Position numbers and translations under genes: made by a program. DNA of 64,000 nucleotides. Origin: Chiayiivirga flava. Its GTDB lineage: Bacteria > Pseudomonadota > Gammaproteobacteria > Xanthomonadales > Xanthomonadaceae. Numbering within the stretch: position 1 is the first letter of the stretch; each line of letters begins with the position of its first letter. The stretch covers positions 682,001-746,000 of the forward strand of contig NZ_JACHHP010000001.1 in the NCBI RefSeq assembly GCF_014202825.1, read 5' to 3'. Below the pieces are notes generated by a model, which was not told the origin of the DNA, made no database searches, and saw nothing but the letters and a program-made list of their open reading frames with translations. This document shows, one piece after another, positions 1 to 8,538 of the stretch.

Positions 1-376
1 CCACGCGAAGGTCGCGCACGATCGACAGCAGCAGGCGGCGCAGGCCTTCGGTGCCGCTGCGCGGATCGCGCTCGCCGTAGATCGACCAGACCTTTTCGGC
101 CTGGCGCTGGCCGTCGATCAGGCTGGACGCGGTTTTCGGACAGACGGCGTCCGCCGCCTCGCCGAAGACGTAGAGCAGCGCGGCGGACAGGGTGTCGCCA
201 TCGGCGTGCAGGCGGTCAAGCTCGACCAGCGTCTGGGCAAGATCGGCGGCGACGTCGGCTGTCAGCGGGCGCGCCTGCGCGAAGGCGAGCACGTCCGCCG
301 GCACCGCCGCGGCCGATGCGTCACGCGCGAGCAGCCAGTCGTCGAGCGACGCGATGCGAGGGTGACGCGGAACCAT
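1..376 (-). CDS. relA: RelA-type (p)ppGpp synthetase, N-terminal part, cut by the window edge
   Basis: The ATG is at 374-376 and 125 codons are visible before the edge. This stretch corresponds to the start of the degenerate HD region of RelA/SpoT proteins. The phrases LIDGQRQAEKVWSIYGERD and EGLRRLLLSIVRDLRV are what supports the call, because RelA proteins of Xanthomonadaceae carry close equivalents. RelA makes (p)ppGpp on stalled ribosomes during amino-acid starvation. The synthetase domain lies outside the window, so activity cannot be judged. There is no strong Shine-Dalgarno sequence before the ATG. A transcription terminator ends only about 20 bases upstream, which leaves very little room for a separate promoter. 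It could be another RSH-family member, but the N-terminus fits RelA better than SpoT. Confidence 0.72.
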   Translation of the reverse strand, partial: MVPRHPRIASLDDWLLARDASAAAVPADVLAFAQARPLTADVAADLAQTLVELDRLHADGDTLSAALLYVFGEAADAVCPKTASSLIDGQRQAEKVWSIYGERDPRSGTEGLRRLLLSIVRDLRV

Positions 377-395
377 GCCGGCAGTGGACCCCAAA

Positions 396-421
396 ACGAA
401 ACGCCGGAGCAAGCTCCGGCG
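396..421 (-). terminator. Rho-independent terminator after the putative-Ig protein gene
   Basis: A perfect 9-bp GC-rich stem (402-410 pairing with 413-421, two-base loop) is followed on the minus strand by TTT, CG and TTTT. It lies about 60 bases after the stop codon of the upstream gene and about 20 bases before the relA start. Confidence 0.8.
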
Positions 422-478
422 TTGTTCGATCTGCGCCGCGCGATCGTGGAGACCGGGCGGCGCGTTGGTTTGCGTGCG

Positions 479-2719
479 TCAGGGCGCAGTGACCGTCAGC
501 GTGAAGGTCTGCTCGGCCGTCAGGTTGCCGTCGCTTGCGGTGACCGTGATTTCATATTCGTCCGCCGAGCCGCCGGCAGGCACGCCGAAAATCTGCCCCG
601 TTGCCGGATTGTGGATGACACCGGCCGGCAGGCCCGTGATTGCGTAGGTCAGCACGTCGCCGTCCGGATCGCTGAATCCGAGCGCAGTCTGCTTGTCCAG
701 CAATGCGCCTTCGGCCACAACGACGTCGGTCAGCTCTTCCTCGGTCTGGGGCGCGCCGTTCTCGTCGCTGACCGTCCACGAGAACGTGTCGCTGACCGTG
801 CCCGAGTTGCCGTCGTCCGCCGTGATCGTGACCGAATACGGGCTGCCGACCGATGCGGTGTAGGCGATGACACCGGTGATCGTGCCGTTGGCCGACAGGC
901 TCAGCCCTGTCGGCAGCGAGCCGCCGGTGACCGAGAAGGTTAGCGAGTCGCCCGCGTCGGCGTCGTCGAAGTTGCCGGCGATGTCGAGCGAGATGGCCTC
1001 GCCTTCCTCGTTGGCCTGATCGTCGATGGCCACCGCCACGGTCGGTGCGTTGTTGACGTTGGTCACGGTCAGCGTGAACGACTGGTCGACGCTCAGCGCC
1101 GTATCGCTGGCGGTGATCGTGACGTCGTAGACACCCGCCGACGCATTGCTCAACTGGCCGATCGCAAGACCGGTGGTCGGGCTGAAGATGATGCCGGGCG
1201 GGAGGCCGTTCGCGCTGTAGACCAGCACATCGCCATCCGGATCCGAGAAGCCGCCGGCGGTCTGGATCTCGAGCAGCGCGCCTTCCGCGAACTGGACGTT
1301 CGGCAACGTGCCGACCGCGATCGGCGCCCCGTTCTGGTTGGTGACCGTCAGCGTGAACGCCTGCTGCGCCGTGAGGCTGCCGTCGTTCGCGGTCACGACG
1401 ACGTTGTAGACGCCGTTGGACGTGAAGCCCAGGTTGCCGCCGATGGCACCGGTGGTCTGGTTGATGGCGATGCCCGCGGGCAGGCCCGTGGCCGAGTAGG
1501 TCAGGGTGTTGCCGTCCGGATCGGAGAACGCACCGGCGGTGGCGATGGACACCACGCTGCCTTCGTTCAGGACCACGTTCGCAAGCGTACCGACGGGCAG
1601 CGGCGCCTGGTTCGCGACGAGGTTGATCGTCAGCGAGCGCGAGTTGTCCGCGATGAGCTGGTCGCCGTCGCTGGTCGGGTCGGAGAACACCGCCACCGCG
1701 GTCCGGGCGCCGGTACCGGCCGCCTTGCGCGTCAGCGTGTAGACCTGCGATGCGCCCGGCTGCAAGGTGCCGAGGTTGTGCGTGAGGGCGCCGTTGCCGC
1801 CTGCGCAATAGGTCTCGGTGCCTTGCGGCGCGGCGCCGCAGCCCACGGTCTGGATGCTCGGCGACACGCTGCCGCTGGCCTTGGGCACGAATTCGCGCAC
1901 CCGCACGCCCACCGCCGGGCCGTCACCGTCGTTGGTGACGAGCACCTTGTACGTGATGCCGTTGACCGCCGCGAGCGGCTGGTTGATGAACTGGTCCGCC
2001 AGGCCGGTGACATTCAGGCGCGCGCCCTGCACGTCGAGGAATTCGACCCGCAGGTTGGCGCTGCTCTCGAAGTCGCCGCGGAACAGGCCGCCGGTCTCCG
2101 GCAGCGGCACGTTGGCGTCGGTGACGGCATGGCAACGCAGCAGCGGACCGTCGCCCTGCGTCAGCTCGGGCGCGAGACCGCCGCTGGACAGCGAATAACG
2201 CAGCGACTCGACGCCGTACAGCACCTTGGTCTCGCCGTTGGTGTCGCGCACCGACAGCGACAGCGGGCTGCTGCCGACGCCGGCGTAGCTTTCGCACAGT
2301 GCGGGTTCGAGCAGCGCGGTCTGGAACTGGCGCGGGGCGCCGAAGTCGTAGGTGAACAGCGGCGTGCTGCCGACCTGCGCCAGACCGAGCGACACGTTGT
2401 CCACGGTGAGCCGCAGTCCGCCCGGCACCGCCTTGGCGCAGCTCTTGGCGGCGGTTTCGCCGTCGACCCATTCGATCATCGTCTGATCGTTGCCGAGCTC
2501 GTACAGGCCGAGCGCGGCCTCGCCGTCCTTGCTCGCGAGGATGCCGGCGGTGCAGAGCGGGACGGGCAGTTCGTCGAGGCCGGCGGCGGGTTTGGTCTGG
2601 GCCTGCAGCGGGGAGACGGCGGCGGCGATCAGTCCGGCCAGGGCCAGTCGCCACGAAGTACCGTTCATTTTGCCCGATGCGCGTTGCGCCTGGCGGCGTT
2701 CAAACGAAGCCTTAGCCAT
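479..2719 (-). CDS. Secreted protein with four cadherin-like putative-Ig repeats
   Basis: This is a 746-residue protein read from the ATG at 2719, which has GAGGA a few bases upstream; a TTG directly before it and an ATG at 2668 are alternatives. The N-terminus is a signal peptide (hydrophobic run LALAGLIAAAVSPLQA) after a rather long charged lead. The middle, about residues 235-370, resembles a DUF11/CARDB-like beta-sandwich (TYKVLVTNDGDGPAVGVRV). The C-terminal half holds four consecutive dystroglycan-type cadherin-like (He_PIG) repeats of about 95 residues. Three repeats share FSDPDG; the third has FDDADAGD instead. All have an LTYSATGLPAG-like strand and an FTLTVT-like end. These acidic motifs suggest calcium binding and a cell-surface or secreted adhesion role, which is inference. 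No cell-wall or outer-membrane anchor is visible. A strong terminator follows. Confidence 0.8.
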   Translation of the reverse strand: MAKASFERRQAQRASGKMNGTSWRLALAGLIAAAVSPLQAQTKPAAGLDELPVPLCTAGILASKDGEAALGLYELGNDQTMIEWVDGETAAKSCAKAVPGGLRLTVDNVSLGLAQVGSTPLFTYDFGAPRQFQTALLEPALCESYAGVGSSPLSLSVRDTNGETKVLYGVESLRYSLSSGGLAPELTQGDGPLLRCHAVTDANVPLPETGGLFRGDFESSANLRVEFLDVQGARLNVTGLADQFINQPLAAVNGITYKVLVTNDGDGPAVGVRVREFVPKASGSVSPSIQTVGCGAAPQGTETYCAGGNGALTHNLGTLQPGASQVYTLTRKAAGTGARTAVAVFSDPTSDGDQLIADNSRSLTINLVANQAPLPVGTLANVVLNEGSVVSIATAGAFSDPDGNTLTYSATGLPAGIAINQTTGAIGGNLGFTSNGVYNVVVTANDGSLTAQQAFTLTVTNQNGAPIAVGTLPNVQFAEGALLEIQTAGGFSDPDGDVLVYSANGLPPGIIFSPTTGLAIGQLSNASAGVYDVTITASDTALSVDQSFTLTVTNVNNAPTVAVAIDDQANEEGEAISLDIAGNFDDADAGDSLTFSVTGGSLPTGLSLSANGTITGVIAYTASVGSPYSVTITADDGNSGTVSDTFSWTVSDENGAPQTEEELTDVVVAEGALLDKQTALGFSDPDGDVLTYAITGLPAGVIHNPATGQIFGVPAGGSADEYEITVTASDGNLTAEQTFTLTVTAP

Positions 2720-3045
2720 CAATCCTCACTCCATGTTCCGCTCGCGGTTTTGCGCCGCAGCAGAGATTGCAATCCGTGAATTTCCGGTTCTTCCGGGCAC
2801 TTGGCCGGGGAACCCTTCGCCCCAGAGACCATTTCTGGCTGTTGCTATGCGGCTGAATTGTAGCTAACCGATGGATTCAATAGTGAATCTTTTGTAAATT
2901 TTTGGCCCTCGCAGTTCAATTTGCCGACCGGCGGTTATTTTCCGTGCAAATTGCTTTTCGCGGCCACGGGCCCGCGGGCCGACCCTAGGCAAGGCGGCCG
3001 GGCTTGCTTAGACTCGTCGTCCCCCCGATCCCGGTTCCGCCTCCC
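2720..3045. other. Divergent intergenic region with an AT-rich core and palindrome
   Basis: There is no gene here. The stretch around 2850-2950 is the most AT-rich part of the first 20 kb and probably carries the promoters of the two diverging secreted-protein genes. It contains a perfect 6-4-6 inverted repeat at 2874-2889 (GATTCA, four bases, TGAATC) followed by a T-rich run. The palindrome could be an operator; the factor is unknown. Confidence 0.4.
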
Positions 3046-3546
3046 GTGACGATCCGCCATTCCGCGTGCCGCGTCGGCGTCCTCGCCGCGCTTGTCCTGC
3101 TGTTCTCCGCCGCCACGGCCCACGCCGCCACGTTTTCCACGCTGGAGGAGCGCATGAGCGCCAGCCAGTTCAAGGCGGCCGGACTCGACAAGCTCTCGCC
3201 CGAGGAACTCGCCGCCCTCAACGCGTGGCTGCAGGGCAACGCCGTGCCTGCGGGCACCGCCGCTCCCGGCATGGCGCCCGCGGACGCCGGAAGCCGCATC
3301 GGCTTCCGCGAGCAGAGCCCCACTGGCTCCGTGGTCAGCCGCCTGGACGGCACCTTCACCGGCTGGGACGGCAAGACCCGTTTCAATCTCGAGAACGGGC
3401 AGGTCTGGGAGCAGGCCGAACAGGGCACGGTGCGCGGGGTGAATTTCGATCGGCCGATGGTGACGATCGAACCGGGTCTGTTCGGCAGCTGGAAGCTCAA
3501 GGTCGAAGGCCTGAACGCGACGACGCGCGTGAAGCGCATCAAGTAA
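3046..3546 (+). CDS. Small secreted protein of unknown function
   Basis: A 166-residue protein if the GTG at 3046 is used. That start gives a clean signal peptide (hydrophobic VGVLAALVLLFSAATAHA, cleavage near AHA-A). An upstream TTG at 3004 would add a proline-rich lead and is less likely. After the signal comes a short helical segment containing GLDKLSPEELAALNAWL. The C-terminal half is predicted beta and begins near SRLDGTFTGWDGKTRF. I do not recognise a named domain. The high GC and codon use match the neighbours. It faces hrpA convergently, with a strong hairpin between the two stop codons. A periplasmic or envelope location is inferred from the signal peptide only. Confidence 0.7.
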   Translation: MTIRHSACRVGVLAALVLLFSAATAHAATFSTLEERMSASQFKAAGLDKLSPEELAALNAWLQGNAVPAGTAAPGMAPADAGSRIGFREQSPTGSVVSRLDGTFTGWDGKTRFNLENGQVWEQAEQGTVRGVNFDRPMVTIEPGLFGSWKLKVEGLNATTRVKRIK

Positions 3547-3549
3547 CGT

Positions 3550-3577
3550 CGGCCGCGGACACGGCGCGCCGCGGCCG
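3550..3577. terminator. Hairpin between convergent genes
   Basis: A perfect 9-bp inverted repeat (CGGCCGCGG at 3550-3558, CCGCGGCCG at 3569-3577) with a 10-base loop lies between two convergent stop codons. There is no T-run on either side, so it may act as a weak bidirectional terminator or protect 3' ends. Confidence 0.45.
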
Positions 3578-3594
3578 GGTGCCGTCCGCGCTGT

Positions 3595-6500
3595 TCAGCC
3601 CAGGGTTTCCAGGCGCTTCGCGAGGCGTTTGCCCGACACCGGATGGGCGGTGCCCAGTTCCTGCGCGAACAGCGACACGCGTAGTTCCTCCAACTCCCAG
3701 CGCAATGCCTGCCAGTCCGGCAGCGACCACGCCGGCGTGCCGCGCGCGCGCTCCAGCGCCTGCACGAACGGGCGCACCTCCAGCATCTTGGCCTGGTCCT
3801 TGGCCGGGTCGCGCAGCAGGCGTTCGACGCGGCGGAGCATGGCGTCGAGGTAGCGCGGCAGGTGCGCGAGCGCGGTAGCCGGGGTTTCGCGCAGGAAGCC
3901 GGGATAGACGAGGCCGTCGAGCTGGGTGCGCAGGTCGTCGAGGTTGCCCTGGGCCCAGCCCATCAGCGGCGGTTGCAGTTTCGGACGCAGCGCGCCGACG
4001 GCGGCGAGGATGGTTTCGGCCAGTTGCAGGCGCTGCATCGCTTCGGGGAAGAGGCGGCGGCCGGCGTCGGCGACGCGGGCGTCGAAGGCCTCGCGGGTGC
4101 GGACGGCACCGAGGCCGTCGTCGAGCACGGCGTTGAGGGCGGCGGCGACGAGGTCGTCGCGCAGGCGTTCCTGCGATTCGATCGCGGCGTAGAGCAGGCC
4201 CGTTTTCGGCGACACGGGCAGTTGCTTGCGGGCCTGCTTGATGCGGTCGGCGAGCGCGAGTTCGAGCAGGCGACGGACGCCGCGCGGGTGTTCGCGCGAT
4301 GCCTGCGCGATGTCGGCGAAGACGCGCAGCGCGGCGGCGTCGCCGGTGTCGACGAGGGCGGGGAATGCCGGCACGCCGGCTTCGCCCGGCACGGACGGCG
4401 GGATCGGATCGCGCGGGAACGTGGTGAGGCCTTCGGCGGCGAGATCGCGGCCGGCGCGGGCGGCGAAGGCGCGCTCGGCCTTGTCGCCGAATTGCGTGCG
4501 CAGCGCGGCGAGGTCGCGCGATTCGGCGAGTTTCGTGTTGTCCTTCGCGAGCAGGCGCAGGTTCATGCGCAGGTGCGGTTCGAGTGCGGGTTCGTCGAAG
4601 TCGGTCGGCGCCAGCGGCGCGCCGGTGGCGCGGGTGAGGAAGCGTGCGAGTTCGCCGTGCAGCGTGTCGGGCGATGGCTTGGGCCAGGCTTCGGCGAAGG
4701 CGCGGGCGAAGTCGGGTGCGGGCACGTAGTTGCGGCGCTGGGCTTTCGGCAGGCCGCGGATCAGGGCCGCGGCCTTGTCGAGCACGAGGCCGGGGACGAG
4801 CCAGCCCAGCCGCGCGGGGTCGAGGGCGTTGAGCAGGTGCAGCGGGACGTCGAGCGTCACGCCGTCGTCCGGTGCGCCGGGTTCGAAGCGGTAGTGCAGT
4901 GCGAGGCGTGCGTCACCGAGCGGGAAATACTTCGGGAAGCGGTCGGCTTCGCTGCCTTCCCCGGGTAGCAAGTCGGCCATCGACCATTCGAGGCCTTTCT
5001 TCGCGGCCTCGGGCAGCTCGCGGTACCACTTGTCGAGTGCGACGACGCTGTTGAGATCGGGCGGCAGGCGGTCGAGATACCAGCGCGCCTGCCAGTCCGC
5101 GTCCGCGACGAGGCCGCCGCGACGCAGCTTGGCCTCTTCCTCGTTTGCCTTCTCCAGCATGGCGAGGTTGCGTGCGAGGAAGCCGGCGCGGGTGTCGACT
5201 TCACCCGGCACCAGGCCTTCACGCACGAAAATCTCGCGCGATTCGGTCGGATACAGGCCGCCGTAATGCACCGGCCGCTTCGGCGCCAGCACGAGGCCGA
5301 ACAGGCTGATCTGCTCGGAGCCGATCACGCGGCCCTGCGCGCGCGACCAGCGCGGCTCGAAGTGCCTGCGCGCGAGCAGGTGCGGCAGCTCGGCGATGAC
5401 CCAGTCGGGCTCGATGCGTGCATTGGTGAGGCCCCACACCTTCTGCGTGTCGAGCAGCGTGGCGGAGAGCACCCACGGCGGCGGCAGCTTCGCGAGCGTC
5501 GAGCCGGGGAACAGCGAGAAACGCCGGCCGCGCGGGCCTTCGTACAAACCCTTGTCGGTCTTGTTGCCGACCTGCGTGGCGAGGCCGGCGATCAGCGCGC
5601 GGTGCATCGCGGCGTAGTGTTTGCCGAACGCGCCGGACGATTTCTCCGCGGGCGCCCTGCCCTGCTGGCCCTTGGATTCGCGGATCTTCTGCTGGCGTGC
5701 GGCGAGGCGTGCGTCGATCACCGGCGGTGGTGTCGCGGGCACCTCGGCCACCGGCGCCGGCTCGATCGTCCAGCCGAGTTCGTCGCACAGCACCACCAGC
5801 TGGCGATGCAGTTCGCGCCACTCGCGCATGCGCAGGAAGCCGAGGAAATGTTTCTCGCACCAGTCGCGCAGCTTCGACTGCGTGAGATCTTCGTGTGCGA
5901 CGCGATACGCGTCCCACAGCTTGAGGATGCCGACGAATTCCGACTTTGGATCGGCGAACTCCGCATGCGCCTGGTCCGCCGCCTGACGATGTTCGGGCGG
6001 GCGCTCGCGCGGGTCCTGGATGCCGAGGAAGGATGCGATCGCCAGCATCTCGCGCAGCACGCCGTGCTCGCGCGCGGCGATCAGCATGCGGCCGAGTTTC
6101 ACGTCGATCGGCAGGCGCGCGAGCGTGCGGCCGATGGCAGTGAGGTGGCGCTCCGCATCGACGGCGCCCAGTTCCTGCAGCTGCTGCCAGCCGTCGGCCA
6201 CGGCGCGGCTGTCCGGCGCTTCGAGGAAGGGGAAATCCTCCACGCGGCCGAGCCCGAGGCTGAGCATGCGCAGGATCACACCGGCCAGCGAGGCGCGCAG
6301 GATTTCCGGATCGGTGTACTGCGGGCGCGAGAGATAGTCGGGCTCGGAATACAGGCGGTAACACACGCCCGCGGCGATGCGGCCGCAGCGACCCTTGCGC
6401 TGGTCGGCGCTGGCGCGGCTGATCGGTTCGATGTGCAGGCGGTCGAGTTTGGCGCGCGGGCTGTAGCGCTTCACGCGTGCGGCGCCCGGGTCGACGACGT

Positions 6501-7659
6501 AGCGGATGCGCGGCACCGTCAGCGAGGTTTCGGCCACGTTGGTGGCGAGCACGATGCGGCGTTTGCTGCCGGGGTTGAAGATCCGGTCCTGGTCCTTGGC
6601 CGAGAGGCGCGCGTAGAGCGGCAGCACTTCGGTGTCGCGGTATTTGCGGCGTTCCAGCGCCTGGTGCGTGTCGCGGATTTCGCGTTCGCCGGGGAGGAAG
6701 ATCAGCGTGTCGCCGCGGGCGTCTTCGCGCGTGATTTCGTCCATCGCCGCGACGATGGATTCGACGGCGGATGGCGGTTCGCGCGGGGGCGGCGGTTTTT
6801 TTCCGCGCGGTGCCTCGGTGTCGACTTCGGACGCGGTGCCGTCGTCCGGCGCGCGGTAACGCACCTCCACCGGATAGCTGCGGCCTTCCACGCTCACCAC
6901 CGGCGCATCGTCGAAGTGCTTGGCGAAGCGTTCGGTGTCGATCGTGGCGGAGGTGACGATGAGCTTGAGGTCGGGACGCTTGCGCAGCAGCGTCTTGAGG
7001 TAGCCGAGCAGGAAGTCGATGTTGAGGCTGCGTTCGTGCGCTTCGTCGACGATGATCGTGTCGTAGTTGGAGAGGAAGCGATCGGACTGGATTTCCGCCA
7101 GCAGGATGCCGTCGGTCATGAACTTGATGTGCGTTCGCTCGGACACGCGATCGTTGAAGCGCACCTGGAAGCCGACCGCGCCACCGAGTTCCACCTGCAG
7201 CTCCGACGCCACGCGCGTGGCCACCGCACGCGCGGCGATGCGGCGCGGCTGGGTGCAGCCGATCATGCCGGCGGCACCGCGGCCGGCGGCCAGGCACATT
7301 TTCGGCAGCTGCGTGGTCTTGCCCGAGCCGGTTTCGCCGGCCACGACGATGACCTGGTGGCGGCGGATCAGGTCGATGATCGTCTCGGCCTCGCGCGCCA
7401 CCGGCAGGGTGTCGTCGAAGGTGGGCACGGGCAGGCTTGCGGCGCGTGTCTCGCGCGCGGCCACGGACGCGGCCAGCGCCTGCTCGAAGGCCAGGCGCGC
7501 GGCCTCGTCCCGCGGTGCCGCACGTGCACGCGACTGCAGGCGGCGCAGGCGGCCCTGGTCGCGCGTCAGCGCGGACGCAAGCGATGCGGGCGGCTGGGGA
7601 GGCGTGGCTGAATTCAAGGCAGGAGATCCGGCACGGCGGTGCTTTGCAGGGATGGCCAA
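3595..7659 (-). CDS. hrpA: ATP-dependent RNA helicase HrpA
   Basis: A 1354-residue DEAH-box helicase; E. coli HrpA is about 1300. Visible motifs are GETGSGKTTQ (Walker A), DEAHERS (motif II), SATI (motif III) and QRKGRCGRIA (motif VI). They are followed by the helicase-associated domains and the long C-terminal DUF3418-type region that separates HrpA from HrpB and the shorter Prp-type helicases. HrpA unwinds RNA and in enterobacteria is linked to processing of fimbrial mRNA and rescue of stalled ribosomes. The TTG at 7659 is the longest start and has no strong Shine-Dalgarno sequence, so the true start may lie a few codons downstream. An Arg-, Pro- and Gly-rich insertion follows the first helicase motifs. 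It is divergent from dps, with 95 bases between them. Confidence 0.95.
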   Translation of the reverse strand: MAIPAKHRRAGSPALNSATPPQPPASLASALTRDQGRLRRLQSRARAAPRDEAARLAFEQALAASVAARETRAASLPVPTFDDTLPVAREAETIIDLIRRHQVIVVAGETGSGKTTQLPKMCLAAGRGAAGMIGCTQPRRIAARAVATRVASELQVELGGAVGFQVRFNDRVSERTHIKFMTDGILLAEIQSDRFLSNYDTIIVDEAHERSLNIDFLLGYLKTLLRKRPDLKLIVTSATIDTERFAKHFDDAPVVSVEGRSYPVEVRYRAPDDGTASEVDTEAPRGKKPPPPREPPSAVESIVAAMDEITREDARGDTLIFLPGEREIRDTHQALERRKYRDTEVLPLYARLSAKDQDRIFNPGSKRRIVLATNVAETSLTVPRIRYVVDPGAARVKRYSPRAKLDRLHIEPISRASADQRKGRCGRIAAGVCYRLYSEPDYLSRPQYTDPEILRASLAGVILRMLSLGLGRVEDFPFLEAPDSRAVADGWQQLQELGAVDAERHLTAIGRTLARLPIDVKLGRMLIAAREHGVLREMLAIASFLGIQDPRERPPEHRQAADQAHAEFADPKSEFVGILKLWDAYRVAHEDLTQSKLRDWCEKHFLGFLRMREWRELHRQLVVLCDELGWTIEPAPVAEVPATPPPVIDARLAARQQKIRESKGQQGRAPAEKSSGAFGKHYAAMHRALIAGLATQVGNKTDKGLYEGPRGRRFSLFPGSTLAKLPPPWVLSATLLDTQKVWGLTNARIEPDWVIAELPHLLARRHFEPRWSRAQGRVIGSEQISLFGLVLAPKRPVHYGGLYPTESREIFVREGLVPGEVDTRAGFLARNLAMLEKANEEEAKLRRGGLVADADWQARWYLDRLPPDLNSVVALDKWYRELPEAAKKGLEWSMADLLPGEGSEADRFPKYFPLGDARLALHYRFEPGAPDDGVTLDVPLHLLNALDPARLGWLVPGLVLDKAAALIRGLPKAQRRNYVPAPDFARAFAEAWPKPSPDTLHGELARFLTRATGAPLAPTDFDEPALEPHLRMNLRLLAKDNTKLAESRDLAALRTQFGDKAERAFAARAGRDLAAEGLTTFPRDPIPPSVPGEAGVPAFPALVDTGDAAALRVFADIAQASREHPRGVRRLLELALADRIKQARKQLPVSPKTGLLYAAIESQERLRDDLVAAALNAVLDDGLGAVRTREAFDARVADAGRRLFPEAMQRLQLAETILAAVGALRPKLQPPLMGWAQGNLDDLRTQLDGLVYPGFLRETPATALAHLPRYLDAMLRRVERLLRDPAKDQAKMLEVRPFVQALERARGTPAWSLPDWQALRWELEELRVSLFAQELGTAHPVSGKRLAKRLETLG

Positions 7660-7754
7660 TCGGCCCAGAATATCGGCCGGATCGATGCAATCGATTTCCC
7701 TGCGCGCGCAAAGCGGCGCAGGATACCGCCAAGCCCACGCGAGGAGAACGAAAG

Positions 7755-8231
7755 ATGAAGATCGATATCGGGATCGACGACAAGAAACGCAAGAAGATCG
7801 CGGACGGACTGTCGCATTTCCTCGCCGACAGCTACACGCTGTACCTGAAGACGCACAATTTCCACTGGAACATCACCGGCCCGATGTTCAACTCGCTGCA
7901 CGTGATGTTCGAGACCCAGTACACCGAGCAGTGGACCGCGCTCGACGACATCGCCGAACGCATTCGCGCGCTCGGCCACAACGCGCCGGGGTCGTACGCG
8001 GAGTTCGTGAAGCTGTCGTCGATCAAGGAAGAGACCGGGCTGACCAACGTGCCGGAATGGCGCGAAATGGTGGCGCAGCTCGTCTCGGGCAACGAGGCGG
8101 TGTGCCGCACGGCACGCAAGGTGCTCAAGACGGCGGACGAGGCCGGCGACGACCCGACCGTGGATCTGATGACCCAGCGACTGCAGACGCACGAGAAGTA
8201 CGCCTGGATGCTGCGCTCCCTGCTCGAGTGA
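7755..8231 (+). CDS. dps: Dps family DNA-protection / miniferritin protein
   Basis: A 158-residue protein starting at the ATG at 7755, with GAGGAG about nine bases upstream. It carries the Dps signature THNFHWNITGPMF followed by LHVMFETQY and WTALDDIAERIRALG. These hold the His and the acidic residues of the intersubunit ferroxidase site. The fold is a four-helix bundle that forms a 12-mer oxidising iron with hydrogen peroxide and protecting DNA. The N-terminal tail is short and lysine-rich (KIDIGIDDKKRKK), so DNA contact may be through this tail. Length and motifs are normal for the family. Oxidative-stress control (OxyR) is likely from family knowledge, but no site was identified. Confidence 0.93.
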   Translation: MKIDIGIDDKKRKKIADGLSHFLADSYTLYLKTHNFHWNITGPMFNSLHVMFETQYTEQWTALDDIAERIRALGHNAPGSYAEFVKLSSIKEETGLTNVPEWREMVAQLVSGNEAVCRTARKVLKTADEAGDDPTVDLMTQRLQTHEKYAWMLRSLLE

Positions 8232-8475
8232 GTCGAGCGGCGCGCGGGCGGGACGGCGGAGGACCGTCGTCCCGACGTCGTTCCGCGCCGCGTGCGTGGC
8301 CGCCGCCGGGTGCATGCCAGCGGCACCGGGACGGCGTGCCTGTTGCACGTTTGTGGCGGCGCGGTGTCGGCCGCGCAACCGCTCAGCCACAGAAACAAGC
8401 CGCCTGTCGGCGCCGGGCGCCGCGATGACAGCCCCGCGACACTAAAACGACAGTCCGGCGTCGAATTTGTTGCAA

Positions 8476-8492
8476 GTGTCATATTTCCGCAA
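8476..8492 (+). promoter_or_regulatory. Possible weak Pho box before the porin gene
   Basis: GTGTCAT at 8476-8482 matches one PhoB half-site (CTGTCAT). It is followed by an AT-rich spacer ATTT, but the second half (CCGCAAT) is poor. It sits about 60 bases before the start codon in a 307-base gap (8232-8538). The only other item in that gap is an imperfect hairpin near 8250-8273. Confidence 0.3.
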
Positions 8493-8538
8493 TCTTGCAT
8501 GCCTAGGCTGCGCGCATCCCCACCGCAGGCCGATCGCC

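Noticed and set aside
5266-7611. Very long open frame on the plus strand opposite hrpA
   Set aside because: It is the antisense of a clear helicase. In GC-rich DNA the third-codon bias leaves opposite frames open. The translation is low-complexity (Arg, Ala, Gly, Val, His) and resembles no family.
8250-8273. Hairpin after dps as a terminator
   Set aside because: The stem is imperfect and no T-run follows; too weak to list as a terminator.
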